DNA of 64,000 nucleotides from Kribbella pittospori (lineage in GTDB: Bacteria; Actinomycetota; Actinomycetes; Propionibacteriales; Kribbellaceae). Every line of letters begins with the position of its first letter. Position 1 is the stretch's first letter. The notes below the pieces were generated by a model that did not search any database, was not told the origin of the DNA, and saw nothing but the letters and a program-made list of their open reading frames with translations. The stretch spans positions 1,302,001 to 1,366,000 of the forward strand of contig NZ_SJKB01000001.1 in NCBI RefSeq assembly GCF_004331465.1. The letters run 5' to 3'. Position numbers and translations under genes: made by a program. Positions 7,711 through 17,505 of the stretch are shown here, piece after piece.

Positions 7711-9603
7711 ATGCGCGTGCTGGAGACGGTCGGAGGGCCGGCGGACCTCAAGAAACTGACCGCGCAGGAGCTTACCGATCTGGCGACGGAGATCCGTGCC
7801 GTCCTGGTCGAGACGGTGTCCCGGACCGGCGGTCACCTCGGTCCGAACCTGGGCATGGTGGAGATCACCCTGGCGATGCACCGGGTGTTCGACTCGCCCC
7901 ACGACCGGCTCGTCTTCGACGTCGGTCACCAGGCGTACGTGCACAAGCTGGTCACCGGCCGCGCGCCGAAGTTCGACACGCTCCGTCAGCAGGGTGGCCT
8001 GTCCGGCTACCCGAGCCAGGCCGAGTCCGAGCACGACATCATCGAGAACAGCCACGCCTCCACTGCCCTCTCGTACGCCGACGGCCTGGCCAAGGCATAC
8101 CGGCTGCGCAAGGAGGACCGGCACGTTGTCGCGCTGATCGGCGACGGCGGCCTGACCGGCGGCATGGCCTGGGAGGCGCTGAACAACATCGCCGCCGCCA
8201 AGGACCTCAAGCTGATCATCATCGTCAACGACAACGGCCGGTCCTACAGCGACACCGTCGGCGGCCTGGCCACGCACCTGACCAGCCTGCGCACCAACCC
8301 GCGGTACGAGAAGGTCCTCGACCTGATCAAGAAGAACCTGTCCCGGACGCCGTACGTCGGCCCGCCGATGTACGAGGTGCTGCACGGCGTGAAGAAGGGC
8401 CTCAAGGACATGCTCGCCCCGCAGGGCATGTTCGAGGACCTCGGCCTCAAGTACGTCGGCCCCGTCGCCGGTCACGACCGCGAGGCGATGGAGGACGCGC
8501 TCCGCAGCGCCAAGGCGTTCGGCGGTCCGGTGATCGTGCACGCGGTGACCCAGAAGGGCTTCGGGTACGCCGCCGCCGAGCAGGACGAGGAGGACAACTT
8601 CCACCAGATCCGGCCGGTCAACAAGCCGCGCGGCTGGACGGACGTGTTCGCCGACGAGATGATCCGGATCGGTCACCGCCGCCAGGACGTGGTCGCGATC
8701 ACCGCGGCGATGCTGCACCCGACCGGCCTGGCCGCGTTCGCGGCGGAGTTCCCGGACCGGATCTTCGACGTCGGCATCGCCGAGCAGCACGCGGTGACCA
8801 GTGCCGCCGGACTCGCGCTGGGCGGTCTGCACCCGGTCGTCGGGCTGTACTCGACGTTTCTGAACCGAGCCTTCGACCAGGTTCTGATGGATGTCGCGCT
8901 GCACAAGCTCGGCGTCACCTTCGTGCTGGATCGCGCGGGTGTCACCGGTGACGACGGCCCGAGCCACAACGGCATGTGGGACATGTCGATCCTGCAGGTC
9001 GTCCCCGGCCTTCGCCTCGCCGCGCCCCGCGACGGCAAGCGGCTCGAGGAGCTGCTGAACGAGGCGGTCGAGGTGTCGGACGCGCCGACCGTACTGCGCT
9101 TTGCCAAGGGTGAGGTGTTCCCGGACATCGACGCGATCGACCGGATCGGCGGCCTCGACGTGCTGAAGCGGTCCGGCACAGACGTCCTGCTGGTCGGGAT
9201 CGGCGCGATGGCGGCCACCGCGATGGATGTCGCCGGCCGCCTGGAGGCGCAGGGCATCGGCGTCACAGTCGTGGACCCGCGCTGGGTGAAGCCGGTCGAC
9301 CCGAAGCTGGTCGAGCTGGCCGGGACGGTCAAGCTCGTGGTGACGATCGAGGACAACGGCCGCGCCGGTGGTTGCGGATCGATGATCGCGCAGGCGCTCC
9401 GCGACGCGGCGGTGAAGACGCCGGTCCGCGACTTCGGCATCCCGCAGAAGTTCCTGGAGCACGCCAAGCGTCCCGCGGTCCTGCAGGAGATCGGGCTGAC
9501 CGGGCAGGACCTGGCCCGCGACATCACCGAGCTGATCGCGAAGCACCACGGTGACGCGATGAGCGAGCCGGACCGGGCGAGCGGTCGCCCGGGTAGCGCC
9601 TGA
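7711..9603 (+). CDS. dxs: 1-deoxy-D-xylulose-5-phosphate synthase
   Basis: A 630-residue thiamine-diphosphate enzyme that condenses pyruvate with glyceraldehyde 3-phosphate to make DXP, the first step of the MEP isoprenoid pathway. Diagnostic segments are [23 protein letters not shown], the ThDP motif [16 protein letters not shown], and the transketolase-like [11 protein letters not shown] with [14 protein letters not shown]. Length is normal for the family (about 620-650). The ATG at 7711 follows a GGAGGAG ribosome site. A TAGACT box near 7673-7678 could be its -10. The MA-like peptidase gene begins 35 bases after its stop. Confidence 0.97.
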   Translation: MRVLETVGGPADLKKLTAQELTDLATEIRAVLVETVSRTGGHLGPNLGMVEITLAMHRVFDSPHDRLVFDVGHQAYVHKLVTGRAPKFDTLRQQGGLSGYPSQAESEHDIIENSHASTALSYADGLAKAYRLRKEDRHVVALIGDGGLTGGMAWEALNNIAAAKDLKLIIIVNDNGRSYSDTVGGLATHLTSLRTNPRYEKVLDLIKKNLSRTPYVGPPMYEVLHGVKKGLKDMLAPQGMFEDLGLKYVGPVAGHDREAMEDALRSAKAFGGPVIVHAVTQKGFGYAAAEQDEEDNFHQIRPVNKPRGWTDVFADEMIRIGHRRQDVVAITAAMLHPTGLAAFAAEFPDRIFDVGIAEQHAVTSAAGLALGGLHPVVGLYSTFLNRAFDQVLMDVALHKLGVTFVLDRAGVTGDDGPSHNGMWDMSILQVVPGLRLAAPRDGKRLEELLNEAVEVSDAPTVLRFAKGEVFPDIDAIDRIGGLDVLKRSGTDVLLVGIGAMAATAMDVAGRLEAQGIGVTVVDPRWVKPVDPKLVELAGTVKLVVTIEDNGRAGGCGSMIAQALRDAAVKTPVRDFGIPQKFLEHAKRPAVLQEIGLTGQDLARDITELIAKHHGDAMSEPDRASGRPGSA

Positions 9604-9638
9604 GCCGGATCATGCCCGGATGATGGCCGAGCCGGACA

Positions 9639-10988
9639 GTGCCTGACACAGGGCGCCACACCGCACCGCCGCGGAGCCGTCACGCAGCCGCCCGGCGGCG
9701 TACGCGCGTCTGGCCGCTGCTGCTCTCCGTCATCCTCGTTGCGGTGGCCGTCGCCGGTGGCCTCGCCCTGCACCGGTCCACCGACCAGGCCGACGGCAGC
9801 GACCAGGCTGCCCCGAGGACACCGGACATCGATCTGGCCGCCCGTGCGGCCGCCGTTGACCAGGTCCTGAAGAAGCGCGCGCAGGCGGTCCGGCAGTCCG
9901 ACCAGAAGGCGTTCCTCGCCGACGTCGATCCCGGCAACAAGGGCCTCGTCGCCCGTCAGACCACGCTGTACACGAACCTGCGGCAGTTCGGTTTCGCCCG
10001 GCTCGCCTACCAGCAACTGTCCCAGCAGTACGACGACGCCATCACCCGGAAGTACGGCCCGTCGACGTACCTGGTCGCGATCGCGATGACGTACCAGATC
10101 CGCGGCATCGACACCGTGCCCGTACGGGCGATGCTCGGCTACACGTTCACCGAGACGCAGACCGGCCGCTGGCTGCTGGTCTCGGACACCGACCTCGACA
10201 AGCGGTTGCCTCGCGGTTCGCACCAGGAGGCGTGGGACACCGGCGAGGTGCTCGTCAAGCGCGCGCCGCGCGTGCTCGTGGTGGTGGAGAAGGGTCAGGA
10301 TCAGCTCGCGACCCGGCTGACCGGCATGGCGAGCAGCGCGGTGAAGGCGGTGACCAAGAGCTGGCCCGGCGGCTGGAACGGCTCCGGTGTGGTGATCGCC
10401 CTCGACGACAAGATCGTCCGCGGCGCCGACTACACCGTGCCGAAGAACGCCGAGGACGCGATCGCGATGGCCACCTGGGTCTACCGGACGCTGCCCGGCG
10501 AGGTCACCGGCGAGGGCCAGCGGGCCGACTCGTACGTCGTCGTGAATCCGCACAACCGGGACAAGGTCGACGCCCGCACCCTCGCGCACGAGTTCACCCA
10601 CGTCGCCACCGCGCCGTACGGCGCCCATGCCCCGCGCTGGATGGTCGAGGGCGCCGCGACGTACGTCGAGTATCTGCCGATGGACGGCGCGGAGAATCTG
10701 GCGCTGGGGACGTTCCGGCAGGACGTGCGGACGAAGTACCTGGCGAAGGCGAAGAGCCTGCCGGCCGATGCGGTCTTCTTCCAGCACGCCGACAGTTCGT
10801 ATCCGATGGCCTGGCTGGCGGTCGACTATCTGTTCACCCGGTTCGGCGGCACCGAGGTCGGCACGCTCTACCAGGAGTTGGCCGCTCTCGGTTCGACCCA
10901 GGCCGAGCGCGACCGCATCATGCTGGAGCACGTCGGCATGACCGAAGCCGGCCTCTTCCAAGCCCTGAAGGCCGCTGCAGCCGCGTGA
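9639..10988 (+). CDS. Membrane-anchored gluzincin-type peptidase-like protein, paralogue 1
   Basis: A 449-residue protein with a short basic cytoplasmic N-terminus, one membrane segment (about residues 24-45, VWPLLLSVILVAVAVAGGLAL) and a large outer domain. The N-terminal outer part (about 65-200) resembles an NTF2-like fold (FLADVDPGNKG, LYTNLRQFGF). The C-terminal part carries zinc-peptidase signature HEFTH at about residues 317-321 followed by RWMVEGAATY, giving the HExxH plus downstream Glu pattern of MA-clan peptidases. The GTG start at 9639 is the only plausible one after the dxs stop; the ribosome site is weak. Two paralogues lie at 11070 and 14062. Substrate unknown. Confidence 0.82.
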   Translation: MPDTGRHTAPPRSRHAAARRRTRVWPLLLSVILVAVAVAGGLALHRSTDQADGSDQAAPRTPDIDLAARAAAVDQVLKKRAQAVRQSDQKAFLADVDPGNKGLVARQTTLYTNLRQFGFARLAYQQLSQQYDDAITRKYGPSTYLVAIAMTYQIRGIDTVPVRAMLGYTFTETQTGRWLLVSDTDLDKRLPRGSHQEAWDTGEVLVKRAPRVLVVVEKGQDQLATRLTGMASSAVKAVTKSWPGGWNGSGVVIALDDKIVRGADYTVPKNAEDAIAMATWVYRTLPGEVTGEGQRADSYVVVNPHNRDKVDARTLAHEFTHVATAPYGAHAPRWMVEGAATYVEYLPMDGAENLALGTFRQDVRTKYLAKAKSLPADAVFFQHADSSYPMAWLAVDYLFTRFGGTEVGTLYQELAALGSTQAERDRIMLEHVGMTEAGLFQALKAAAAA

Positions 10989-11069
10989 TCGGCGTGTCGG
11001 TGATGGAATGCGGGGAAGCGAGTAGGGTAGCCGGGCCGGACTGACGGGTACTCGGAGGAATGACCCGAA

Positions 11070-12437
11070 GTGAGTGCGACCATGCCTAGCGCCGAACCGC
11101 CGGGCGCTCAGGTTCCGCCGCCAGGCCCCCGCCGCTGGGTGGGGCTGCTGGTTGCGGTCGCGCTGGTCTCGGGCGGCGTGGCCTACACCGTTGAAGAGCG
11201 GAACCAGGACGCCCAGGCGCGGGTGGTCGCGACCCAGCCCGGCCCGAACCAGGGCACCAAGCCACCGTCGAAGACCGCAGCGGCGACCGCCGCCCGCCGG
11301 GTGGCTGTGGACACCATCCTGCTCCGCCGGGCCCAGGCCGTGCAGACCGTGAACGAGGCACTCTTCCTGCAGGACCTCGACCCCGCCAACACGAAGCTCC
11401 GCGCCGCGCAGAAGGTGCTGTTCGCGAACCTGGTCGAGATCGGGTTCAGCGAACTCGGGTACAGCCAGGCCGAGGAACGCTTCGACGAGTCCGCGGTCCA
11501 TGCCCACGGCGGTACGACGTACCTGGTCCGGGTCCTGATGCGCTACCAGATCCCGAACGTCGACGTCACACCGGTGACGACCGAGCTCGGCTACACCTTC
11601 GTCGCCCGGGGCGGGCACTGGGTGCTCACCGACGACGACGATCTGGACAAGGACCTCGGCCCGGGCGCGCACAAGGAGGCGTGGGACCTCGGCCGGATCG
11701 AGGTACTGCGGTCGCCGCGGGTCCTGGTCGTGGTCGAGAAGGGCGACGCCAAGCGCGGGCAGTCGATCGTCGCCGAGGCGAGTGAGGCGATCGGCGAGGT
11801 GACGTCGTACTGGCCGCGCGCGTGGCGCGGGTCGGTGTTCGTGATCGCACTCGACGAGACCGACGTACGGGACGCGCGCTTCGCCGACGAGGACATCGAG
11901 TCGGCCGCGAGCGCCGGTACGACGTTCTCCTCGCTGCCCGGGCAGGACACTGCCGACGGCACGGTCGCCGGCTCGTACATCGTGATCAATCCGAACGAAC
12001 GCGACCGGGTCGACGAGATCCTGCTGTCGCACGAGATCACCCATGTGGCCACGGCGGACCTCGGCGGGTACGAGCCGTTGTGGCTGGCCGAGGGTGCGGC
12101 GGAGTACGTGTCGTGGCGTGGGATCGAGGCGATCAGCGGACCGGGCGAGGTCGGCAAGTGGGAGCAGGAGGTCATCGACGACGCGATGCCCGCCCTGACC
12201 TCGCTGCCGAGCGACGCCGGCTTCTACCAGAACTCGGCCGATGTGTACGGCGTCAGTTGGCTCGCGGTGCGCTTCCTGGTCCAGCGGATCGGGCTCCCCA
12301 AGGTCGAGGAACTGTACGAGGACATGGCCAAGCACGGCACCGACCAGTCGTCCCGGGACCGGATCCTGCTGAGTCGCAGTGGCCTCACCGAAGCCACCCT
12401 GTGGGTGGCACTCCAAGACTACGAGCCGCCACGCTGA
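11070..12437 (+). CDS. Membrane-anchored gluzincin-type peptidase-like protein, paralogue 2
   Basis: A 455-residue paralogue of the protein at 9639-10988. It has a proline-rich cytoplasmic head, one membrane segment (about residues 22-38, WVGLLVAVALVSGGVAY), the FLQDLDPANTKL/LFANLVEIGF block and the zinc motif HEITH followed by LWLAEGAAEYV. The GTG at 11070 is preferred since GGAGGA lies 10 bases upstream; an in-frame ATG four codons later is an alternative. A TAGGGT box at 11023-11028 could be its -10 element, so it may be transcribed separately from paralogue 1. The stop codon lies inside a terminator-like hairpin. Confidence 0.82.
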   Translation: MSATMPSAEPPGAQVPPPGPRRWVGLLVAVALVSGGVAYTVEERNQDAQARVVATQPGPNQGTKPPSKTAAATAARRVAVDTILLRRAQAVQTVNEALFLQDLDPANTKLRAAQKVLFANLVEIGFSELGYSQAEERFDESAVHAHGGTTYLVRVLMRYQIPNVDVTPVTTELGYTFVARGGHWVLTDDDDLDKDLGPGAHKEAWDLGRIEVLRSPRVLVVVEKGDAKRGQSIVAEASEAIGEVTSYWPRAWRGSVFVIALDETDVRDARFADEDIESAASAGTTFSSLPGQDTADGTVAGSYIVINPNERDRVDEILLSHEITHVATADLGGYEPLWLAEGAAEYVSWRGIEAISGPGEVGKWEQEVIDDAMPALTSLPSDAGFYQNSADVYGVSWLAVRFLVQRIGLPKVEELYEDMAKHGTDQSSRDRILLSRSGLTEATLWVALQDYEPPR

Positions 12438-12448
12438 GTGGCGGTTTG
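12426..12448 (+). terminator. Hairpin overlapping the stop of peptidase paralogue 2
   Basis: Bases 12426-12432 (CCGCCAC) pair exactly with 12438-12444 (GTGGCGG) around a 5-base loop that contains the TGA, followed by TTTG. The short stem and weak T tail make this a modest intrinsic terminator. Confidence 0.5.
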
Positions 12449-12509
12449 ACCTCGCGGTGTCAGAGAGGCACGCTCGGAGGGTTCCGTCCATTGCGAGGAG
12501 GCGAGCAGA

Positions 12510-13991
12510 TTGAGTCTGTTGCGGAAGAAGACGATCGAGCAATCGATAGCGGACACCGACGAGCCGGAGTACCAGCTCAAGAAACGCCTGACCGCCATCG
12601 ATCTGACCGTCTTCGGAATCGGCGTCATCATCGGTGCCGGTATCTTCACGCTGACCGGCCGCGCCGCCAAGCTGTACGCCGGACCGAGTATCGCGCTCTC
12701 GTTCGTCCTCGCCGCGATCTGCTGCGCGCTCGCCGCGTTGTGCTACGCCGAGTTCTCGTCGACCGTGCCGGTGTCGGGATCGGCGTACACGTTCTCGTAC
12801 TTCTCCCTCGGTGAGATCTTCGCCTGGATCATCGGCTGGGACCTGCTGCTGGAACTGATGCTCGGGGCAAGCGTCGTGGCCCAGGGCTGGTCGACGTACG
12901 CCGCGCTGTTCCTGGATCAGATCGGGTTGGGCTGGCCCGACTCGATCGGGCCGGACAGCAACGTGAACGTGCTGGCGATGCTGCTGGTGGTGGTCCTGGC
13001 GACGCTGGCGACGATCGGCATCAAGGAGTCGCTGCGGGTCAACCTGGTGCTGGTGGCAATCAAGTTGTTCGTGGTGCTGTTCGTGATCATCGCCGGCCTC
13101 TTCTACATCAAGGGCTCGAACCTGTCGCCGTTCATCCCGCCGAGCGTCCCGGCACCGAACGGTGACATCACCGCCACCACACCCCTGTTCCAGGCAATCT
13201 TCGGGTTCACGCCGTCGACGTTCGGGGTGATGGGTCTGGTCTCGGGTGCGTCGCTGGTGTTCTTCGCGTTCATCGGGTTCGACGTGGTCGCGACCACCGC
13301 CGAGGAGGCGCAGAACCCGCAGCGCGACCTGCCCCGCGGCATCATCGGCTCGCTGGTGATCTGCACCGTGCTCTACGTGCTCGTCTGCATCGTGATCACC
13401 GGCATGGTCAACTACACCGACATCAGCGGTGAGGCGGCGCTGGCCGAAGCGTTCCGTTCGGTCGGCCGCAGTGGTTTCGCGACCCTCATCTCGGCCGGTG
13501 CAGTGGCCGGTCTGACCACCGTCGTATTGACCTTGATGATCGGCGCCGCCCGGGTGGTGTTCGCGATGAGCCGCGACCACCTGATGCCGCGTCAGCTCGG
13601 CAAGACGCACGCCAAGTGGGGTACGCCGTACCGCCTGACGATCGCGATCGGCATCATCGTCGCGATCGTGGCCGGCGTGACCCCGATCGGGAAGCTCGAG
13701 GAGATGGTGAACATCGGCACCCTGGCCGCGTTCACCCTGGTGTCGATCGCGGTACCGATCCTGCGCAGGAGCCGGCCGGACATCCAGCGCTCCTTCCGGG
13801 TGCCGGGCAACCCGGTGATCCCGATCCTGGCCGCGCTGATCTGCCTCTACCTGATGCTGAACCTGTCGATCGAGACCTGGCTGCGGTTCCTGATCTGGAT
13901 GGTCCTCGGCTTCGTCGTCTACTTCCTCTACGGCTACCGCAGGAGCCGGGTCGGCATCGAGGAACGGACCGGCGAGGTCACCAAAGCCTGA
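12510..13991 (+). CDS. APC-superfamily amino acid permease
   Basis: A 493-residue permease with about 12 membrane segments. The N-terminal cytoplasmic part ends in LKKRLTAIDLTVFGIGVIIGAGIF, the unwound first helix typical of APC transporters (GxG substrate-binding motif). The pattern GFDVVATTAEEAQNPQRDLPRGI in the middle is characteristic of the cationic amino acid transporter (CAT/YfnA-like) subfamily, so import of basic or small neutral amino acids is likely. The start is TTG at 12510 with GAGGAG eight bases upstream. It sits between peptidase-like paralogues 2 and 3, so it could take up products of peptide cleavage, but the link is only by position. Confidence 0.88.
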   Translation: MSLLRKKTIEQSIADTDEPEYQLKKRLTAIDLTVFGIGVIIGAGIFTLTGRAAKLYAGPSIALSFVLAAICCALAALCYAEFSSTVPVSGSAYTFSYFSLGEIFAWIIGWDLLLELMLGASVVAQGWSTYAALFLDQIGLGWPDSIGPDSNVNVLAMLLVVVLATLATIGIKESLRVNLVLVAIKLFVVLFVIIAGLFYIKGSNLSPFIPPSVPAPNGDITATTPLFQAIFGFTPSTFGVMGLVSGASLVFFAFIGFDVVATTAEEAQNPQRDLPRGIIGSLVICTVLYVLVCIVITGMVNYTDISGEAALAEAFRSVGRSGFATLISAGAVAGLTTVVLTLMIGAARVVFAMSRDHLMPRQLGKTHAKWGTPYRLTIAIGIIVAIVAGVTPIGKLEEMVNIGTLAAFTLVSIAVPILRRSRPDIQRSFRVPGNPVIPILAALICLYLMLNLSIETWLRFLIWMVLGFVVYFLYGYRRSRVGIEERTGEVTKA

Positions 13992-14007
13992 GCAGGAGGG
14001 CTACCTG

Positions 14008-14049
14008 CTCTGATGGTCGGCGGGCGGTAGGATCAGCCGACCATCAGAG
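14008..14049. promoter_or_regulatory. 14-bp perfect inverted repeat flanking a TAGGAT box upstream of peptidase paralogue 3
   Basis: Bases 14008-14021 are exactly complementary to 14036-14049 with a 14-base centre that contains TAGGAT at 14028-14033. TAGGAT matches the usual actinobacterial -10 pattern and would place a transcript start near 14040, giving a short leader to the ATG at 14062. The right arm ends at the ribosome site (GAGGGGA). The repeat could be an operator, a terminator of the permease gene, or both. Immediately before it, AGCAGG and CCTGCT (about 13991-14009) form another short stem. Confidence 0.5.
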
Positions 14050-14061
14050 GGGACCCCCGGC

Positions 14062-15369
14062 ATGAGACACCCGAGACGCCTGTTCGCAGGCGTTGCCGTG
14101 CTGGCGCTCGCCGCGAGCGCGAGTGTCGTGGTGGTCCGGCTCCAGCAAGGAGGGTCGACGCCGGGCAGCAGCGCGGCGGCGGTCGAGACGACGCCGCCGG
14201 GCGATCTCACCGACGCGCAGAAGGCGGTGCGCAAGCGGGAGGTCGACGCGGTACTCGCGCGGCGCTCGGCGGCGGTCCTGAAGGGTGACGTCAAGGGCTT
14301 CCTCGCGGCGGTCGATCCGAAGCAGCCGCAACTGGTGGCCCGGCAGCGGACCCTGTTCACGAACCTGCGCCAGTTCGCCTTTACCAGCCTGACGTACTTC
14401 GTCGGCGACGAGCGACCGGCTCCCGCACAGATCGCGCAGTACGGGCCGACGACGTTCTCGACCCGGGTGATGATGCGGTACCAGCTGACCGGGCTGGACG
14501 CGAAGCCGGTGCAGACCGATGTCGGGTACACGTTCGTCCGGCGCGGTACTGCGTGGGTCCTGGTCACGGACAACGCGATCGACGAGACCCTCAGCCCCGA
14601 CGGTCATCGCCAGCCCTGGGACTTCGGCCCGGTGGCCGTGGTGCACCGCGGCAAGGTCGTCGTCGTGGTCGATCGTGGTGAGAAGGCGCTGGGGGACAAG
14701 ATTGCGAAGGCGTCCCAAGGAGCCGTCGACGGCGTCCGGAGGCACTGGCCGCGTCCGTGGAACGGCGCCGTCATGGTGGTCGCGATGTCCGAGCCGCAGG
14801 TGCTCTCGATCCTCTGGACCTCCGGCGCCGGCCGCGGTTGGACCGTCGCAGCGAAAGCGGTCAGCCTGTACGACGGTGATCCGTGGACGCAGCGCCAGAC
14901 CGCGCCCGTGAGCAGCCGGATCGTGGTCAACCCAGCGGTCCGCAAGCAATTGGATCAAGACCTGCTCGTGCACGAGATGACGCACGTTGCGACGCTGCGC
15001 CTCGGCACCCGCGCACCACTCTGGCTGGTCGAAGGCATCGCGGAGTACGTCCGCGCCGCCTCCATCGAAGACGACCCGAAGTGGACCGTCGACCCCTACC
15101 GCAAGACGGTCCGCACCAAGTACCTCCCGTCGATGAAGGTCCTGCCCGGCCAAGCCGAGTTCAACGCCGACGGCGACCGCGCCTACGGCCAGAGCTGGTG
15201 GATCACGTCGTACCTGGAGGACCGGTTGGGCGAGAAGAAACTAGCTGCCCTCTACACCGACCTGGCCCAGCACAACACCACCCAGGCCGCCTTCGCCACC
15301 ATCCTCAAGAAGCACACCGGCAAGACTGCACCTCAGCTGGTTGCCGCCGCGAAAACCTTCAGGGGCTAG
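14062..15369 (+). CDS. Exported gluzincin-type peptidase-like protein, paralogue 3
   Basis: A 435-residue paralogue of the two upstream proteins. The N-terminus here looks like a short signal or anchor (RRLFAGVAVLALAASASVVVV, about residues 5-25). The FLAAVDPKQPQL/LFTNLRQFAF block and the zinc motif HEMTH with LWLVEGIAEYV are conserved, so the putative catalytic residues are intact in all three copies. The ATG at 14062 has GAGGGGA a few bases upstream. It converges with the FadB-like gene, with 24 bases between the stops. The function of the family is not known; outer-surface proteolysis is the simplest reading. Confidence 0.82.
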   Translation: MRHPRRLFAGVAVLALAASASVVVVRLQQGGSTPGSSAAAVETTPPGDLTDAQKAVRKREVDAVLARRSAAVLKGDVKGFLAAVDPKQPQLVARQRTLFTNLRQFAFTSLTYFVGDERPAPAQIAQYGPTTFSTRVMMRYQLTGLDAKPVQTDVGYTFVRRGTAWVLVTDNAIDETLSPDGHRQPWDFGPVAVVHRGKVVVVVDRGEKALGDKIAKASQGAVDGVRRHWPRPWNGAVMVVAMSEPQVLSILWTSGAGRGWTVAAKAVSLYDGDPWTQRQTAPVSSRIVVNPAVRKQLDQDLLVHEMTHVATLRLGTRAPLWLVEGIAEYVRAASIEDDPKWTVDPYRKTVRTKYLPSMKVLPGQAEFNADGDRAYGQSWWITSYLEDRLGEKKLAALYTDLAQHNTTQAAFATILKKHTGKTAPQLVAAAKTFRG

Positions 15370-15393
15370 AAGGTTGTCGCGACGGCCCACAGG

Positions 15394-17505
15394 TCAGGTC
15401 AGGCTCGCGATGCCCTTGGGCAGGAAGCGGGTGCCGTTGACCTTCTCGGCGATGCCTGACCGGTCCAGGTACGGCGTGACGCCGCCGAGGTGGAAGGGCC
15501 AGCCGGCGCCGAGCAGCAGACACAGGTCGATGTCCTGCGCCTCCGCGACCACGCCCTCGTCCAGCATGATCCGGATCTCCTCGGCCAGCGCCGTCAGCAC
15601 CCGGGTGCGGAGTTCGTCCGGGGTCGACGGGGTGGAGCCGACCGTCACCAGGGCCGAGACCTCCGGGTCGACGACCGGCTTGCCCTCCGGCCACAGGTAG
15701 AACGAGCTCTTGCCCGCGGCAACCACCTTGGCCAGGTTCTCGGACACCGCGAACCGCTCCGGGTACGCCCGGTTCATCGTCTCCGCCACGTGCAACGCCA
15801 CCGGCAGACCGACGAGCTGCAGCAGCACGAACGGCGGCATCGGCAGCCCCAGCGCCGACAACGCCTTGTCCGCCTCAGGAATCGGCGTACCTTCGTCGAC
15901 CGCCGCGCTGACCTCACCCAGGAAGCGGGTCAGCAGCCGGTTGACCACGAAGGCCGGCGCGTCCTTCACCAGCACACACGACTTCTTCAGCGTCTTGCCC
16001 ACCGCGAACGCTGTAGCCAGCGAGGCGTCGTCGGTCCGGTCGGCCCGGATGATCTCGAGCAGCGGCAGAACGGCGACCGGGTTGAAGAAGTGGAAGCCGA
16101 CGACCCGCTCCGGGTGCTCCAGGTCCGCGGCCATCTCGGTCACCGACAGGGACGACGTGTTCGTGGCCAGGATCGCGTCCGGCCGGATGATCTTCTCCAG
16201 GTCGGCGAAGATCGTCTTCTTCAGCTGCAGTTCCTCGAACACGGCCTCGATCACGAAGTCCGCATCCGCGAACACGGCCCGGTCCACCGATCCGGTGACG
16301 AGCGCCTTCAACTGGTTCGCCTTGTCCGGACGGATCCGGCCCTTGCCGAGCAGCTTGTCGATCTCGCCGTGCACGTACCCGACCCCGCGGTCCACCCGCT
16401 CCTGGTCCAGGTCCGTGAGTACGACAGGCACCTCGAGTCGACGTACGAACAGCAGAGCCAGCTGCCCGGCCATCAGACCGGCACCGACGACGCCGACCTT
16501 GGTGACCGGGCGAGCGAGCGACTTGTCCGGCGCACCGGCCGGGCGCTTGGCCCGCTTGTTCACCAGGTCGAACGCGTACAGCCCGCTGCGCAGCTCCTCG
16601 CTCATGATCAGGTCGGCGAGCGCCTCGTCCTCGGCCGCGAACCCACGGTCGCGGTCGTTGTCCTTGGCCGCCGCGATCAGCTCGAGCGCCCGGTACGGCG
16701 CCGGTGCCGCACCGCTCACCTTCAGATCGGCGAATCCCTTGCCTCGGGCAACAGCCGCGTCCCACGCCTCGCCCCGGTCGATTTCCGGCCGGTCGACCGT
16801 GATCGCGCCGGTGAGCACCTTGCTCGCCCAGCTCAGCGACTGCTCCAGGAAGTCGGCCGAGTCCAGCAGTACGTCGCCGATGCCGAACTTCACCGCCTCC
16901 GGTCCGCTCAGCATCTTGTTCTGGTTCAGGGCGTTCTCGACGACGACCTTCACCGCCTTGTCCGCACCGATCAGATTCGGCAGCAGGAAGTTGCCGCCCC
17001 AGCCCGGGATCAGGCCGAGGAACACCTCGGGCGTCGCGAGCACCCCGGCCGCAGCTGAGACGGTGCGGTAGGTGGCGTGCAGTGCGACCTCGAGACCGCC
17101 ACCCAGCGAGACGCCGTTCACGAACGCGAACGACGGCTTGCCGCCGTCGACCAGCTTGCGCATCACGCCGTGCCCGATCCGGCCCAGGTTCAGCGCCTGC
17201 TCCCGGTCGGTCAGCTTCGGTACGCCGGTCAGGTCGGCACCGGCGGCCAGGATGAACGGCTTGCCGGTGACGCCGATCGCGGCGATGTCGTCCCGCGCCA
17301 GCGCTGCGTCGATCGCGGTGTTGAGCGACGCCAGACCCTTCGGGCCGAACGTGTTCGGCTTGGTGTGGTCGTGCCCGTTGTCGAGCGTGATCAGCGCCAT
17401 CGTGCCGGCCTTGCCCGGCAGGACGACGTCACGGGAATGGGCGAGCGTGACGACCTCGTCGTCCGACAGCGCAACCGCGCTGTCGATCAGTTCCTGCAAC
17501 TTCAT
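15394..17505 (-). CDS. fadB: FadB-like fatty-acid oxidation protein (enoyl-CoA hydratase + 3-hydroxyacyl-CoA dehydrogenase)
   Basis: A 703-residue bifunctional protein of beta-oxidation. Residues about 30-300 form the crotonase-type hydratase domain, with the oxyanion segments KPFILAAGADLTG and FAFVNGVSLGGGLEVALHA. From about residue 330 comes the NAD-binding dehydrogenase domain (KVGVVGAGLMAGQLALL) with catalytic segment VVGFHFFNPVAVLPL and then the C-terminal helical domain. The glycine motif reads GAGLMA rather than the common GAGTMG. The start at 17505 overlaps the thiolase stop as ATGA, which fixes the frame and shows tight coupling. Together the two genes carry out hydration, oxidation and thiolysis of acyl-CoA. 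Confidence 0.93.
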   Translation of the reverse strand: MKLQELIDSAVALSDDEVVTLAHSRDVVLPGKAGTMALITLDNGHDHTKPNTFGPKGLASLNTAIDAALARDDIAAIGVTGKPFILAAGADLTGVPKLTDREQALNLGRIGHGVMRKLVDGGKPSFAFVNGVSLGGGLEVALHATYRTVSAAAGVLATPEVFLGLIPGWGGNFLLPNLIGADKAVKVVVENALNQNKMLSGPEAVKFGIGDVLLDSADFLEQSLSWASKVLTGAITVDRPEIDRGEAWDAAVARGKGFADLKVSGAAPAPYRALELIAAAKDNDRDRGFAAEDEALADLIMSEELRSGLYAFDLVNKRAKRPAGAPDKSLARPVTKVGVVGAGLMAGQLALLFVRRLEVPVVLTDLDQERVDRGVGYVHGEIDKLLGKGRIRPDKANQLKALVTGSVDRAVFADADFVIEAVFEELQLKKTIFADLEKIIRPDAILATNTSSLSVTEMAADLEHPERVVGFHFFNPVAVLPLLEIIRADRTDDASLATAFAVGKTLKKSCVLVKDAPAFVVNRLLTRFLGEVSAAVDEGTPIPEADKALSALGLPMPPFVLLQLVGLPVALHVAETMNRAYPERFAVSENLAKVVAAGKSSFYLWPEGKPVVDPEVSALVTVGSTPSTPDELRTRVLTALAEEIRIMLDEGVVAEAQDIDLCLLLGAGWPFHLGGVTPYLDRSGIAEKVNGTRFLPKGIASLT

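Noticed and set aside
12438..12509. Possible riboswitch before the amino-acid permease
   Set aside because: The 72-base leader is too short and shows no known riboswitch core.
8673..13610. Very long antisense open frame (1645 codons) across dxs, two peptidase-like genes and the permease
   Set aside because: It is a GC-driven mirror of four real genes, contains unnatural Arg/His/Gln-rich sequence and has no ribosome site or domain.
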